44,798 nucleotides of DNA, from the NCBI GenBank assembly GCA_028825335.1, contig JAPKAI010000014.1, forward strand, positions 1 through 44,798, written 5' to 3'. Under the pieces are notes generated by a model, which was not told the origin of the DNA, made no database searches, and saw only the letters and a list, made by a program, of their open reading frames with translations. Both the position numbers and the translations under genes were made by a program. Positions within the stretch are counted from its first letter, which is position 1. Each line of letters opens with the position of its first letter. Positions 7,808 to 16,741 of this stretch are shown piece by piece. The stretch comes from Gammaproteobacteria bacterium (GTDB taxonomy: Bacteria; Pseudomonadota; Gammaproteobacteria; Pseudomonadales; Pseudohongiellaceae).

Positions 7808-8611
7808 CTAATTCTCAAGCAAGGCAAACAGTTTGCGCATTCGTATTGCATTCGCTCCGACGTCGCCAGTGCCCACTCGGGAAACCGATCTGACATCAAC
7901 TGCAGTATCGGATCCCTGTTGATTGATCTTAATTACAACATCGTCCTTAAAACGAAACCAGAATGTTGTGTCCGTAGCCTCTATTCTACCAGCGGAAGCG
8001 TCTTGCGCAACAAGCTCCCAGCCTAAATCATCGACGGCAGCCAGCGCCTTCTCAAAAATTACGCCTGTGGATTCGCTATAGCGTTGTGTAACTAGATCGG
8101 GGTAGGCCTCATCTGTTAGCTCGATTAGTCGCTGCGATGTCATATTGTTGGAGCCGCCATAGACCAATGTATTCGATGCATCGGCACGCAGTGGAGCTAC
8201 CGCAACAAACTCAGGAGGATTGACTCGATTAGTTGAGATGTCGTGAATCGGTGGGTAATTCACGTCTTCGCCGGGGCGGAAGCTTTCTGGAATAAGATAA
8301 GCAACCCATGCTACCAATGCACCAATAGCCGCGAGGCTTACGAATTTTCCAGCATTCTTAACTTTGAAAAATTGGCTAGCTACGAGCGTGGCAGCTGCTA
8401 GTAAAAGACAGGTCCAGGCAAGCCATTGTCCGTATTGGTTGGCCGCACCGAGAAGGGAAAACCCGCGCCTGAAGTCCCAGAAGCCTAGCCAGATTCCAGC
8501 GGCCGAGGCGAGCGTGAGCAATCCTAAGCCGAGGCCCAATGCTAGACTGGCGAGTCCGCCGATCTTTAGCCAGAATCTCGGTTTTGCTTGCTCGGTTGTT
8601 TCGGTATTCAT
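7808..8611 (-). CDS. DUF1499 membrane protein
   Basis: 267-residue protein with an N-terminal membrane part and a soluble C-terminal DUF1499 domain. Hydrophobic segments lie around 20-48, 60-80 and 88-107. The soluble part begins at YPPIHDISTNRVNPPEFV (about 118-135) and ends with IEATDTTFWFRFKDDVVIKI and VDVRSVSRVGTGDVGANAIR, which are the hallmark strings of this family. Function of the family is unknown. Its ATG lies two bases after the stop of the phosphatase gene upstream, so the two are probably translationally coupled within the glpK operon. Confidence 0.85.
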   Translation of the reverse strand: MNTETTEQAKPRFWLKIGGLASLALGLGLGLLTLASAAGIWLGFWDFRRGFSLLGAANQYGQWLAWTCLLLAAATLVASQFFKVKNAGKFVSLAAIGALVAWVAYLIPESFRPGEDVNYPPIHDISTNRVNPPEFVAVAPLRADASNTLVYGGSNNMTSQRLIELTDEAYPDLVTQRYSESTGVIFEKALAAVDDLGWELVAQDASAGRIEATDTTFWFRFKDDVVIKINQQGSDTAVDVRSVSRVGTGDVGANAIRMRKLFALLEN

Positions 8612-8613
8612 AA

Positions 8614-9249
8614 CTATTTCTTGATAAATTGCTGGTCGGCGTACTGCAAAATGTTAGCGCTGCAAGTGTCATCGACTGAACTGAAAGCTACGATGCTGTG
8701 GGCGCAATTGTGCATTCTCGGAGGTGCCCATAGTTGGTCCATACTACGACCTTCGACGTGACAAAGATAAGATTTTATTAGAGCCCCGTGACTCACTATC
8801 GCGACTTTCCTACCACTCGCAGAACCCGCTCGGTGTGTGGTCTCAATCTTCGCCACGGCATCGATGGCCCGCTGCTGTAACTCAAAAAAGCTTTCGGCAC
8901 CACTTACCTGAAACAGATGAGGCTGCTCCCAGAAATGGCGATGAGATTCTGGTTCTCTCTGGGCAAGATCTTCATAGAGGTGACCTTCCCAGGGCCCGAG
9001 AAATATTTCACGAAGCTCATCGAGATAATTAATCTCTGTGGTCGACTCAGGGAACGCATGTTCCGCAGTCTGGCGCGTGCGTAGGCTGCTGCTGCAATAA
9101 ATCTTATCAAACTCTAGGTGCGAAATACGCTGCCCAAGTTCCTTCGCCTGTTGGATGCCCAAATCTGTTAGATGGGATTCGCTCTGACCCTGAACTCGTC
9201 GTTCTTTGTTCCAGTTGGTCTCTCCGTGCCGAATTAAATGAAGCTCCAT
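8614..9249 (-). CDS. Histidine phosphatase (phosphoglycerate mutase-like)
   Basis: Histidine phosphatase superfamily enzyme of 211 residues, probably cytoplasmic because no signal peptide is seen. The N-terminus MELHLIRHGETNWNKERRVQ contains the RHG motif, with H8 as the nucleophile. CSSSLRTRQTAE supplies the second arginine, and IVSHGALIK supplies the second histidine (H154). The overall layout is that of small-molecule phosphatases such as CobC/GpmB-type enzymes; the natural substrate is not evident. The start codon sits two bases beyond the glpK stop, so it is cotranscribed with glycerol kinase. A role on a phosphorylated glycerol-pathway intermediate is only a guess from context. Confidence 0.88.
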   Translation of the reverse strand: MELHLIRHGETNWNKERRVQGQSESHLTDLGIQQAKELGQRISHLEFDKIYCSSSLRTRQTAEHAFPESTTEINYLDELREIFLGPWEGHLYEDLAQREPESHRHFWEQPHLFQVSGAESFFELQQRAIDAVAKIETTHRAGSASGRKVAIVSHGALIKSYLCHVEGRSMDQLWAPPRMHNCAHSIVAFSSVDDTCSANILQYADQQFIKK

Positions 9250-9251
9250 TT

Positions 9252-10751
9252 TTAATTTTCCCTGTCAATAAAGTTGGTTCGCGTTCTAGAGACGGCATCC
9301 AACCAACCGTTATATTGTTTCTCTCTCCAGACAGCATCTTTGCCTGCTTCGAAGCGCTGGTCTAGTTTCCACTTCGCGCTGATTTCATCTAGTGATTCAA
9401 AGATGCCAGCCTGTAGGCCGGCGGCATAGGCCACGCCCAGTGCGGTGGTTTCTGTAAGTTCGGGTCTTAGTACTTCTAGATTTAGCAGATCAGACAACTT
9501 CTGCATCACATAGTCATTGTTCGCCATTCCCCCATCGACACGAAGGCTAGCTACGGTGCCGCCATCCGCTTCGATCGCGACCAAAAGGTCTTTGCTCTGA
9601 TAGCAGACGGAGAGAAGGGCGGCAGTGACCACTTCCTTCACCCCACTATCGCGAGTGAGACCATACAAGGCCCCTCGCGCTTCTGGGTCCCAGTATGGCG
9701 CTCCTAGGCCGGTGAATGCCGGTACCAGATAGACGCTTAGGTCTTCGCTGGTTTGCTCCGCCAACGCTTCAGACTCGCTGGCCTGTTCTATGAGTTTTAA
9801 GCCGTCTCTAATCCACTGCACCGTCGCACCTGCCATGAAGATACTGCCTTCAACGGCGTAGCTGGTTTCGCCGTTGAGGCGAAAGGCAACCGTGCTTAGT
9901 AGACGGTTTTTAGATTGGACCACCTGACTGCCCGTATTCAACAAGAGGAAGCAACCGGTGCCATAGGTGCTCTTGGCCATGCCGGCGGAGAAGCAACACT
10001 GGCCGAATGCCGCTGCCTGTTGATCGCCCATCATTCCCGTAACGGGAATGGAGCTTCCGAAGAACTCGGCATCACACTCGCCATACTCAGCGGCACAATC
10101 CTCAACAGTTGGTAACAGCGAGGCGGGTATATCGAAAATTTCGAGTAACTCGTCGTCCCATCGCTGGGTATGAATATTAAATAGCTGTGTTCTGGATGCG
10201 TTCGTAGCATCGGTGCGGTGACTGCGACCCTTACTTAGATGCCACAGCAGAAAACAATCGACTGTACCGAAAGCGAGTTCGCCATTTTCAGCTCGCTCTC
10301 TAGCACCTGCAACATTCTCCAGTATCCAGCGAATCTTACTCGCAGAAAAGTAAGCGTCAATGAGCAGGCCCGTTTTCTGCTGAATCGTTTCTTCTAAATC
10401 TTGAGCTTTTAATGTTTCGCAATAGTCGCCGGTTCGACGATCCTGCCAAACGATTGCATTGTAGATCGGCAGGCCAGTCTCTCGGTCCCACACGATAGCG
10501 GTCTCGCGTTGATTGGTTATTCCTATGCAACGAATCTGTTCAGCTGTAATTGAGGCTGATTCGAGTGCGCGGTGGCAACTGGCAACAGTGCTTTGCCAAA
10601 TCTCCATAGCATCGTGCTCTACCCAGCCGTTGTTAGGGAAGTGCTGTGTGAATTCCTGCTGTCCCACGGAGAGTTTATTGCCCTGAGAGTCGAATATCAG
10701 GGCGCGGCTGCTGGTAGTGCCCTGGTCGATCGCGAGAATGCAATTGTTCAT
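9252..10751 (-). CDS. glpK: Glycerol kinase
   Basis: Phosphorylates glycerol to sn-glycerol 3-phosphate with ATP in the cytoplasm. The 499-residue length fits the family. The N-terminus [19 protein letters not shown] holds the phosphate-1 loop of FGGY kinases; [22 protein letters not shown] and [10 protein letters not shown] are glycerol kinase signatures. [20 protein letters not shown] and [20 protein letters not shown] complete the C-terminal half. The gene is divergent from glpD across 197 bases and heads a four-gene minus-strand cluster with a histidine phosphatase, a DUF1499 protein and an LspA-like protein. Together with glpD and the ABC transporter it forms a full glycerol uptake route. 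Confidence 0.97.
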   Translation of the reverse strand: MNNCILAIDQGTTSSRALIFDSQGNKLSVGQQEFTQHFPNNGWVEHDAMEIWQSTVASCHRALESASITAEQIRCIGITNQRETAIVWDRETGLPIYNAIVWQDRRTGDYCETLKAQDLEETIQQKTGLLIDAYFSASKIRWILENVAGARERAENGELAFGTVDCFLLWHLSKGRSHRTDATNASRTQLFNIHTQRWDDELLEIFDIPASLLPTVEDCAAEYGECDAEFFGSSIPVTGMMGDQQAAAFGQCCFSAGMAKSTYGTGCFLLLNTGSQVVQSKNRLLSTVAFRLNGETSYAVEGSIFMAGATVQWIRDGLKLIEQASESEALAEQTSEDLSVYLVPAFTGLGAPYWDPEARGALYGLTRDSGVKEVVTAALLSVCYQSKDLLVAIEADGGTVASLRVDGGMANNDYVMQKLSDLLNLEVLRPELTETTALGVAYAAGLQAGIFESLDEISAKWKLDQRFEAGKDAVWREKQYNGWLDAVSRTRTNFIDREN

Positions 10752-10948
10752 GCTAATACTCTCTTCAATAATATCGGGCTATTCTCTTGCCTCTCAATCT
10801 CCTAAACTTTGCAAGAATCTCATTGCACTGCAGAGATTGAATAATGAGAGAAGCAGCTGCTCATGTTACACTAACTGCTCCTTTCTTGGGCAAGTTCGTA
10901 GGCTAAATTAGGCCGCTTCCAACCAAGAGTATCTGAGCCAAAAAACCT

Positions 10949-12424
10949 ATGCATGATCTTCTTATAATCGGTGGCGGCATCAATGGAGCCGGCATCGCTG
11001 CCGATGCTGCGGGCCGCGGTTTGGATGTCGTCCTCTGCGAAAAGGCTGATCTTGCCTCGGGAACTTCTTCTTGGAGCACTAAGCTTATCCATGGCGGCTT
11101 GCGCTATCTCGAATTCTACGAATTTGGCTTGGTTCGAAAGTCATTGCAAGAGCGCGAAGTGCTCATGCAAGCCGCCGCACATATTATTAAGCCACTTGCC
11201 TTTCACATTCCTCAATTACCACACTCGCGAAGCTCATGGCTTATTCGCATCGGGCTGTTCTTGTATGACAATTTGGCACGAAGTAAGCGTTTAGAGGGTT
11301 CGCGCTCTATGAAGATAGATCCCGAAGGCCCGCTAAATTCGGCAATTACCCGTGGCTTCGAATATTGGGACGCACAGGTAGATGACTCACGCCTAGTCGT
11401 ATTGAATGCGTTGCAGGCGAAGCAGCGTGGTGCACAGATACGCACGCGCACAGAATGCACGGGCATGACGTCCCTAGATAATGGTTGGCGTGTCACTCTT
11501 CACGATCATGCTAGCAATACTGACCTTGAAATCGACTGTAAAGCCATCGTGAATGCGGCAGGGCCCTGGGTCGCTGCCTTATCTGAACAACTTAGTAGTG
11601 AGGATGCGGAGCATGAAATTCGCCTCGTCAAAGGCAGTCATATCGTAGTGCCACGTATTCATGCTGGCTCACAGGCTTTTATGTTGCAGCATAATGATGG
11701 CAGAGTAATTTTTGTGATCCCGTGGTTGCAAGACTACACCTTGATAGGTACGACTGAAGCGGAGTACAAGGGAAGTCTAGAACGTGTAGAAATCTCTAAA
11801 GAAGAGACCAGCTATCTACTCTCGATAGTGAATCTATACTTCAAGAAATCGATCTTGCATTCGGATGTTCTTTACAGCTTCGCGGGCGTGAGACCGCTCA
11901 TAGACGATGAAGAAGTAAACGCGAGCAAGGTATCGCGAGACTACAACTTAGAATTGGCATCTGATCCGCATCCAATACTCTCAGTCTATGGTGGCAAGGT
12001 GACTACCTATCGAGTCCTCGCGGAAGATGTGTTGAGTAGGCTAAAGGACACGTTGCCCAATATGGGCCCGGCGTGGACTAAGGATGCAACGCTACCTGGA
12101 GGCGACTTTGATCTCCCGGAACATCTATCTCAAAAAATGGTCTCCAAGTATGCGTGGTTGGGTCCGGATCTTATAAACCGTTGGTTGAACAGCTACGGTA
12201 CTCTCAGCTTCGATATCCTGAGTGATGCTTCAGCTATGGGCGATCTAGGCGTGAATTTTGGTCATAACCTCTACCAGAGAGAAGTAGATTATCTTTGCAC
12301 AGAAGAATGGGCGAAGTCGACAGACGATATTCTCTGGCGACGCAGCAAGCTAGGCCTGAAATTTTCACGTGCGCAACGTGATTCACTCGCCAACTATATA
12401 GAGCAGTTTTTTCTTGCAAACTAG
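10949..12424 (+). CDS. glpD: Aerobic glycerol-3-phosphate dehydrogenase
   Basis: FAD-dependent, membrane-associated enzyme that oxidises glycerol 3-phosphate to dihydroxyacetone phosphate and passes electrons to quinone. The 491-residue translation starts MHDLLIIGGGINGAGIAADA, the FAD-binding glycine motif at residues 8-15. It then has SGTSSWSTKLIHGGLRYLE, diagnostic of GlpD. FAGVRPLIDD and SVYGGKVTTYRVLAED are further conserved parts, and the C-terminal domain ends near SLANYIEQF. It is divergent from glpK and followed after 16 bases by the ATPase genes of the glycerol ABC transporter, so it heads that operon. No GlpR-type regulator gene lies in the window. Confidence 0.96.
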   Translation: MHDLLIIGGGINGAGIAADAAGRGLDVVLCEKADLASGTSSWSTKLIHGGLRYLEFYEFGLVRKSLQEREVLMQAAAHIIKPLAFHIPQLPHSRSSWLIRIGLFLYDNLARSKRLEGSRSMKIDPEGPLNSAITRGFEYWDAQVDDSRLVVLNALQAKQRGAQIRTRTECTGMTSLDNGWRVTLHDHASNTDLEIDCKAIVNAAGPWVAALSEQLSSEDAEHEIRLVKGSHIVVPRIHAGSQAFMLQHNDGRVIFVIPWLQDYTLIGTTEAEYKGSLERVEISKEETSYLLSIVNLYFKKSILHSDVLYSFAGVRPLIDDEEVNASKVSRDYNLELASDPHPILSVYGGKVTTYRVLAEDVLSRLKDTLPNMGPAWTKDATLPGGDFDLPEHLSQKMVSKYAWLGPDLINRWLNSYGTLSFDILSDASAMGDLGVNFGHNLYQREVDYLCTEEWAKSTDDILWRRSKLGLKFSRAQRDSLANYIEQFFLAN

Positions 12425-12440
12425 TTTACGGAATTTCTGA

Positions 12441-13520
12441 ATGCTTGAACTGCGAAACATTACACGTCACCAAGGGGAGGAGGTTTTCCTTGATGATATT
12501 TCTCTGTCTATGCAGCGCGGCGATTTGAATATTCTTCTCGGCCCCACGCTCGCCGGCAAGACCTCCCTGATGCGTATCATGGCCGGCCTAGACAAGCCCG
12601 ATAGCGGTGAGCTGCTCTTCGATGGTGTATCGGTGTTGGGCATGGCTGTGCAGAAACGCAACGTGGCAATGGTATATCAACAATTTATCAACTATCCCTC
12701 GCTGTCGGTTTTTGAGAATATTGCCTCACCGCTCCGGGTGGCTCGAGTTGAGAAGAATCAAATAAACAGGCAAGTAGCTGAGGTAGCCGAGTTGCTGCAA
12801 TTGACGGAGATGCTCAATCGCACACCCGATACTCTCTCCGGTGGGCAGCAACAGAGAGTCGCGTTAGCGCGTGCACTTATTAAGAAGGCCGACTTGGTGT
12901 TATTGGATGAGCCATTGGCAAATCTCGATTACAAATTACGCGAGGAACTGCGTGCTGAACTGCCGGCCTTATTCGCGGCCATGGGTGCAGTCTTGGTCTA
13001 CGCGACCACCGAGCCTACCGAGGCCCTCGTACTCGGCGGCAATACGGTATGTCTGTATGAGGGCAGGGTCGAGCAGTTCGGTCCGACTTTGGATCTGTAC
13101 CGAACGCCCGCCAGTCTGAGCTCGGCCAAGATTTTTTCAGATCCACCACTGAATAGCGCGAAGGTGGAATGTGTTTCAGGGCAGTTGATGTTCGCGAATA
13201 GTCAGCAAAAACTCGGGATCAACATCGAGAAGATACCGGATGGAAGCTACACCTTGGCGGTACGGCCGCATCATCTTAGTCGCGAAAGAGAGGGTATCGA
13301 TGACATAGAGGTTAAAGGCAGTGTGTCAGTCACAGAATTGACTGGCTCTGAGACGTTTGTGCATTTTTCTATGGAAGATAATTCGTGGGTCGCGCTTCTT
13401 CACGACGTACAGAATTTTGCAGTAGCGAGTACGGTAGAATTTTACCTTAAACCACAGAATTTATTCTTGTTCGACAACGATGACGCGCTTGTTGAATGGC
13501 AGCTGGCAATAAAAAGCTAA
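12441..13520 (+). CDS. glpS: Glycerol ABC transporter ATP-binding protein GlpS
   Basis: One of two different ATPases of a CUT1-like importer of 359 residues. Walker A is GPTLAGKT (34-41), the signature is LSGGQ (132-136), and Walker B is LVLLDEP with D156/E157. The residue in the switch position, a His in most ABC proteins, is a Thr here (T190 in VYATTEPTEA). A MalK-type regulatory/OB region fills the C-terminal third (LAVRPHHLS). Order glpD-glpS-glpT-glpP-glpQ matches the glycerol transporter described in Rhizobium leguminosarum, which gives the gene name. Start ATG 12441 is 16 bases after glpD. Assignment to glycerol comes from family plus context. Confidence 0.88.
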   Translation: MLELRNITRHQGEEVFLDDISLSMQRGDLNILLGPTLAGKTSLMRIMAGLDKPDSGELLFDGVSVLGMAVQKRNVAMVYQQFINYPSLSVFENIASPLRVARVEKNQINRQVAEVAELLQLTEMLNRTPDTLSGGQQQRVALARALIKKADLVLLDEPLANLDYKLREELRAELPALFAAMGAVLVYATTEPTEALVLGGNTVCLYEGRVEQFGPTLDLYRTPASLSSAKIFSDPPLNSAKVECVSGQLMFANSQQKLGINIEKIPDGSYTLAVRPHHLSREREGIDDIEVKGSVSVTELTGSETFVHFSMEDNSWVALLHDVQNFAVASTVEFYLKPQNLFLFDNDDALVEWQLAIKS

Positions 13521-13527
13521 ACACACA

Positions 13528-14601
13528 ATGGCATCTATACAACTACAATCTTTGGCACATCGTTACCCCTCAGCCCCCGACTACGCGCTCAATAGCATGC
13601 AGCAGAGCTGGAGTGACGGAGGTGCCTATGCTTTACTCGGTCCATCCGGTTGCGGCAAGACGACGCTATTAAATATCATCTCGGGCTTGCTCAGACCATC
13701 CGAAGGGAGGGTGCTCTTCGACGACATCGATGTGACAGACCTGACAACACAGCAGCGCAATATCGCGCAGGTATTTCAGTTTCCCGTTGTCTACGACACG
13801 ATGACCGTCGCAGATAACCTGGCATTTCCTTTGCGCAACAGGGGCATCGCCAAGAATGAGATTGAGAAGCGAGTAGCGGACGCATTACAGATGCTCGACT
13901 TACAGGAACGAGCGAACGATCGAGCGCACTCGCTGACCGCTGATGATAAGCAGAAGATTTCTCTAGGCCGAGGGCTGGTTAGAACCGACGTTCAGGCAAT
14001 TCTCTTCGACGAGCCGTTAACTGTTATCGATCCGCATCTGAAATGGCAATTACGTACCGAGTTGAAAAAGATTCACCAGCGCTTTCAACATACGATGATC
14101 TATGTGACCCATGATCAGACCGAGGCGCTTACATTCGCCGATCAGGTGATTGTTATGTACGAGGGGGCGGTTGTGCAGATAGGGACACCTCAGCAACTCT
14201 TTGAGACACCGGAACACACCTTCGTTGGCAAGTTCATTGGCTCGCCAGGTATGAACGTGCTGCCCTGCGAGATCGATGGAAGCGAAGCGGTATTCGCGGG
14301 GAAGAGATTCTCTCTGAACACAGCTATCGACAACCCTGCCGCTCGCTTCGAGTTGGGTATTCGTCCCGAAAATATAAAATTATCTCCAAGCGAGGGCATG
14401 CCACTCACCGTAACCGCGCTGGAAGATGTGGGTAGACACGTTATTGTTCGCGGCGAGATAGCGGGCGCTCAGCTGAGTGCCTTGGTTAAAGACGGCGTCG
14501 CGATCCCTGAGAATCCTCGCGTTTCGTTCGATTCGGCGCACATCAACCTCTATGCAGACGACTATAGAGTCGCCAGTGGCAGAGGAGACCAAGCAATATG
14601 A
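13528..14601 (+). CDS. glpT: Glycerol ABC transporter ATP-binding protein GlpT
   Basis: Second ATPase of the same importer, 357 residues; not the MFS glycerol-3-phosphate permease also named GlpT. Walker A is GPSGCGKTT (38-46), Walker B is ILFDEP with E162, and the switch histidine is present (H195 in YVTHDQTEA). The signature motif is degenerate: LTADD (136-140) in place of LSGGQ. With GlpS this predicts a heterodimer with one complete and one defective ATP site. FELGIRPENIKL marks the C-terminal regulatory domain. It starts eight bases after glpS, and its stop overlaps the ATG of glpP by four bases (ATGA), so the genes are translationally coupled. Confidence 0.88.
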   Translation: MASIQLQSLAHRYPSAPDYALNSMQQSWSDGGAYALLGPSGCGKTTLLNIISGLLRPSEGRVLFDDIDVTDLTTQQRNIAQVFQFPVVYDTMTVADNLAFPLRNRGIAKNEIEKRVADALQMLDLQERANDRAHSLTADDKQKISLGRGLVRTDVQAILFDEPLTVIDPHLKWQLRTELKKIHQRFQHTMIYVTHDQTEALTFADQVIVMYEGAVVQIGTPQQLFETPEHTFVGKFIGSPGMNVLPCEIDGSEAVFAGKRFSLNTAIDNPAARFELGIRPENIKLSPSEGMPLTVTALEDVGRHVIVRGEIAGAQLSALVKDGVAIPENPRVSFDSAHINLYADDYRVASGRGDQAI

Positions 14602-15494
14602 GTATCCAGAAGGTTCAGAACAACAAAGCCTGGTTCATGGTAATGCCAGTGCTCATCTTAGTTGCCATCAGCGCGATTATCCCGCTGATGACTGTAGTTA
14701 ACTACTCTGTGCAGGATACTTTTGGAAACAATGAGTTTTTCTGGGTCGGCACGGAATGGTTTCAAGAGATACTCACCTCGGAACGATTTCATAATGCGCT
14801 ATTAAGAACGCTGTTGTTCTCGGGCCTGATTCTCGCCATCGAAATCCCTTTGGGTATATTGATTGCACTGGCGATGCCGAAACGTGGCTGGGGCGTGTCC
14901 GTATGTCTGGTACTAATGGCTCTGCCACTGCTGATCCCGTGGAACGTGGTCGGCACCATATGGCAGCTGTTTGGAAGAGTGGATATCGGTCTGCTAGGTC
15001 ATGGGCTCGCTAGCCTCGGTATCGATTACAACTACACACAAAATAACTTGGATGCTTGGCTGACGCTGATACTCATGGATGTCTGGCACTGGACCTCATT
15101 GGTCGTGTTGCTCTGCTATTCGGGGCTCGTATCGATACCCGAAGTTTACTATCAGGCGGCGCGGATCGACGGCGCATCACGCTGGGCGGTGTTTCGCTTC
15201 ATTCAACTGCCAAAGATAAAGCGCGTGTTGCTGATCGCGGTTCTGCTGCGCTTCATGGATTCCTTCATGATCTACACCGAGCCGTTCGTAATTACAGGCG
15301 GAGGGCCGGGCAATATCACGACCTTCCTCTCTATCGATCTCGTGCAAATGGCGGTGGGTCAATTCGATCTTGGTCCTGCTGCGGCCATGTCGCTTATCTA
15401 TTTCCTCATCATCCTTTTAGTTTGCTGGATTTTCTACACGGTGATGACGAGCTACGACAATGATGAGCAGTCCAATGGCGGGGGTCCACAGTAA
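14598..15494 (+). CDS. glpP: Glycerol ABC transporter permease GlpP
   Basis: Inner-membrane permease of the MalF/UgpA type, 298 residues with about six transmembrane helices. The first helix is WFMVMPVLILVAISAIIPLM. The cytoplasmic EAA loop, which docks to the ATPases, reads YYQAARIDGASRWAVFRFIQ and then LPKIK. SFMIYTEPFVITGGGPGN follows, typical of the first permease of CUT1 systems. It overlaps glpT by four bases upstream and glpQ by one base downstream, so the subunits are tightly coupled. Confidence 0.88.
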   Translation: MSIQKVQNNKAWFMVMPVLILVAISAIIPLMTVVNYSVQDTFGNNEFFWVGTEWFQEILTSERFHNALLRTLLFSGLILAIEIPLGILIALAMPKRGWGVSVCLVLMALPLLIPWNVVGTIWQLFGRVDIGLLGHGLASLGIDYNYTQNNLDAWLTLILMDVWHWTSLVVLLCYSGLVSIPEVYYQAARIDGASRWAVFRFIQLPKIKRVLLIAVLLRFMDSFMIYTEPFVITGGGPGNITTFLSIDLVQMAVGQFDLGPAAAMSLIYFLIILLVCWIFYTVMTSYDNDEQSNGGGPQ

Positions 15495-16315
15495 TGGCGA
15501 TCTCGGCGAATAGCATGCTCAAGGTTAAGCGCGCCGGCATCACCGCCTATATAGTCTTCTTGATGCTGCCTCTGTATTGGCTGCTGAACATGAGTTTCAA
15601 GACTAATCAGGAGATCCTGTCCACGTTTACGCTGTGGCCGCAGGACTTCACGCTGGACAATTACATCACCATTTTTACCGATCCGTCTTGGTACAACGGT
15701 TACATCAATTCGCTTACCTATGTAGTGATGAACATGGTTATCGCCATCAGCGTCGCTTTGCCTGCAGCCTATGCCTTCTCGCGCTATAAATTCTTGGGGG
15801 ACAAACATCTCTTCTTCTGGCTGCTTACCAACCGCATGGCGCCCCCAGCGGTCTTCGTCCTGCCATTCTTTCAGTTGTACTCGGCCTTCGGCTTGATCGA
15901 CACACATATCGCTGTGGCGCTTGCTCATTGTCTATTCAATGTGCCGCTGGCGGTTTGGATTCTTGAAGGATTCATGTCCGGTGTACCGAAAGAGATTGAC
16001 GAGACCGCCTACATCGACGGCTACTCTTTTCCGCATTTTTTCGTCAAGATATTTACTCCACTTATCGGCTCGGGAATCGGCGTCGCCGCGTTCTTCTGTT
16101 TCATGTTTTCCTGGGTCGAGCTTCTTATCGCCAGGACTCTAACTGTCACCGATGCGAAGCCTATAAGTGCTGTTATGACTCGTACTGTTTCTGCCTCGGG
16201 TTTGGATTGGGGCGTCCTCGCTGCTGCGGGTATTCTCACCATTATTCCTGGCGCGCTGGTGATTTACTTTGTTCGGAATCATATTGCTAAGGGGTTTGCT
16301 TTGGGGCGAGTGTAG
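15494..16315 (+). CDS. glpQ: Glycerol ABC transporter permease GlpQ
   Basis: Second permease (MalG/UgpE type), 273 residues with about six membrane helices; not the periplasmic phosphodiesterase also called GlpQ. YIVFLMLPLYWLLNMSFK starts the first helix, and the EAA loop is IDETAYIDGYSFPHFFVKIF. The C-terminus IPGALVIYFVRNHIAKGFAL is the standard end of these permeases. Its ATG shares a base with the glpP stop. In the described Rhizobium order glpU follows directly; here a 426-base gap and a 2.5 kb unrelated gene intervene. Confidence 0.88.
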   Translation: MAISANSMLKVKRAGITAYIVFLMLPLYWLLNMSFKTNQEILSTFTLWPQDFTLDNYITIFTDPSWYNGYINSLTYVVMNMVIAISVALPAAYAFSRYKFLGDKHLFFWLLTNRMAPPAVFVLPFFQLYSAFGLIDTHIAVALAHCLFNVPLAVWILEGFMSGVPKEIDETAYIDGYSFPHFFVKIFTPLIGSGIGVAAFFCFMFSWVELLIARTLTVTDAKPISAVMTRTVSASGLDWGVLAAAGILTIIPGALVIYFVRNHIAKGFALGRV

Positions 16316-16741
16316 AGCTGGTTTGGTTATATTTTTCCGCGCTCAGCAGCGGCGAAGATTTTAAGTTTATTTTTTTAGCAGTCGCACAGTCTATGGGGTT
16401 ACCCTTGGATGCTTGCAGTTCCTCCATAGGGTTCTCCTTCGCGAGCCTATGGCTCTGATTGATCTTCCAGAATCACCCCGCCGCTGTATGCTCGCCTTTT
16501 CAAAAAATCCTACTCCTCTAATAGATGCTCTAATTTTCCAATATTTAAGTTGGGCTGTAAGGTGCTAATAGCGAACAATTAGCGCCGAAGGCTCGCGAGT
16601 GGTTAGTACGCTGCAGGCCAACGGTCGCGACAGAAAGATGAGCTATTCAATGACTAATGCGAACTTGAAGATATTGGTATAGTCTTGATCTAATTACGCA
16701 TAACAATAATTCAATGCCAGCACCCTGGAGCCCGAATTTCT
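16316..16741. other. 426-base intergenic gap after glpQ
   Basis: No coding frame of note. It contains an inverted pair CCATAGG (16424-16430) and CCTATGG (16446-16452) around a 15-base loop without a T run, and no element A or B sequence that I could recognise. It probably holds the promoter for the following large gene, since the last 60 bases are AT-rich, but no clear -35/-10 pair could be assigned. Confidence 0.6.

Noticed and set aside
16424-16452. Regulatory hairpin CCATAGG/CCTATGG after glpQ
   Set aside because: Only 7 bp with a 15-base loop and no T tract; could easily occur by chance, so noted only in the gap entry.
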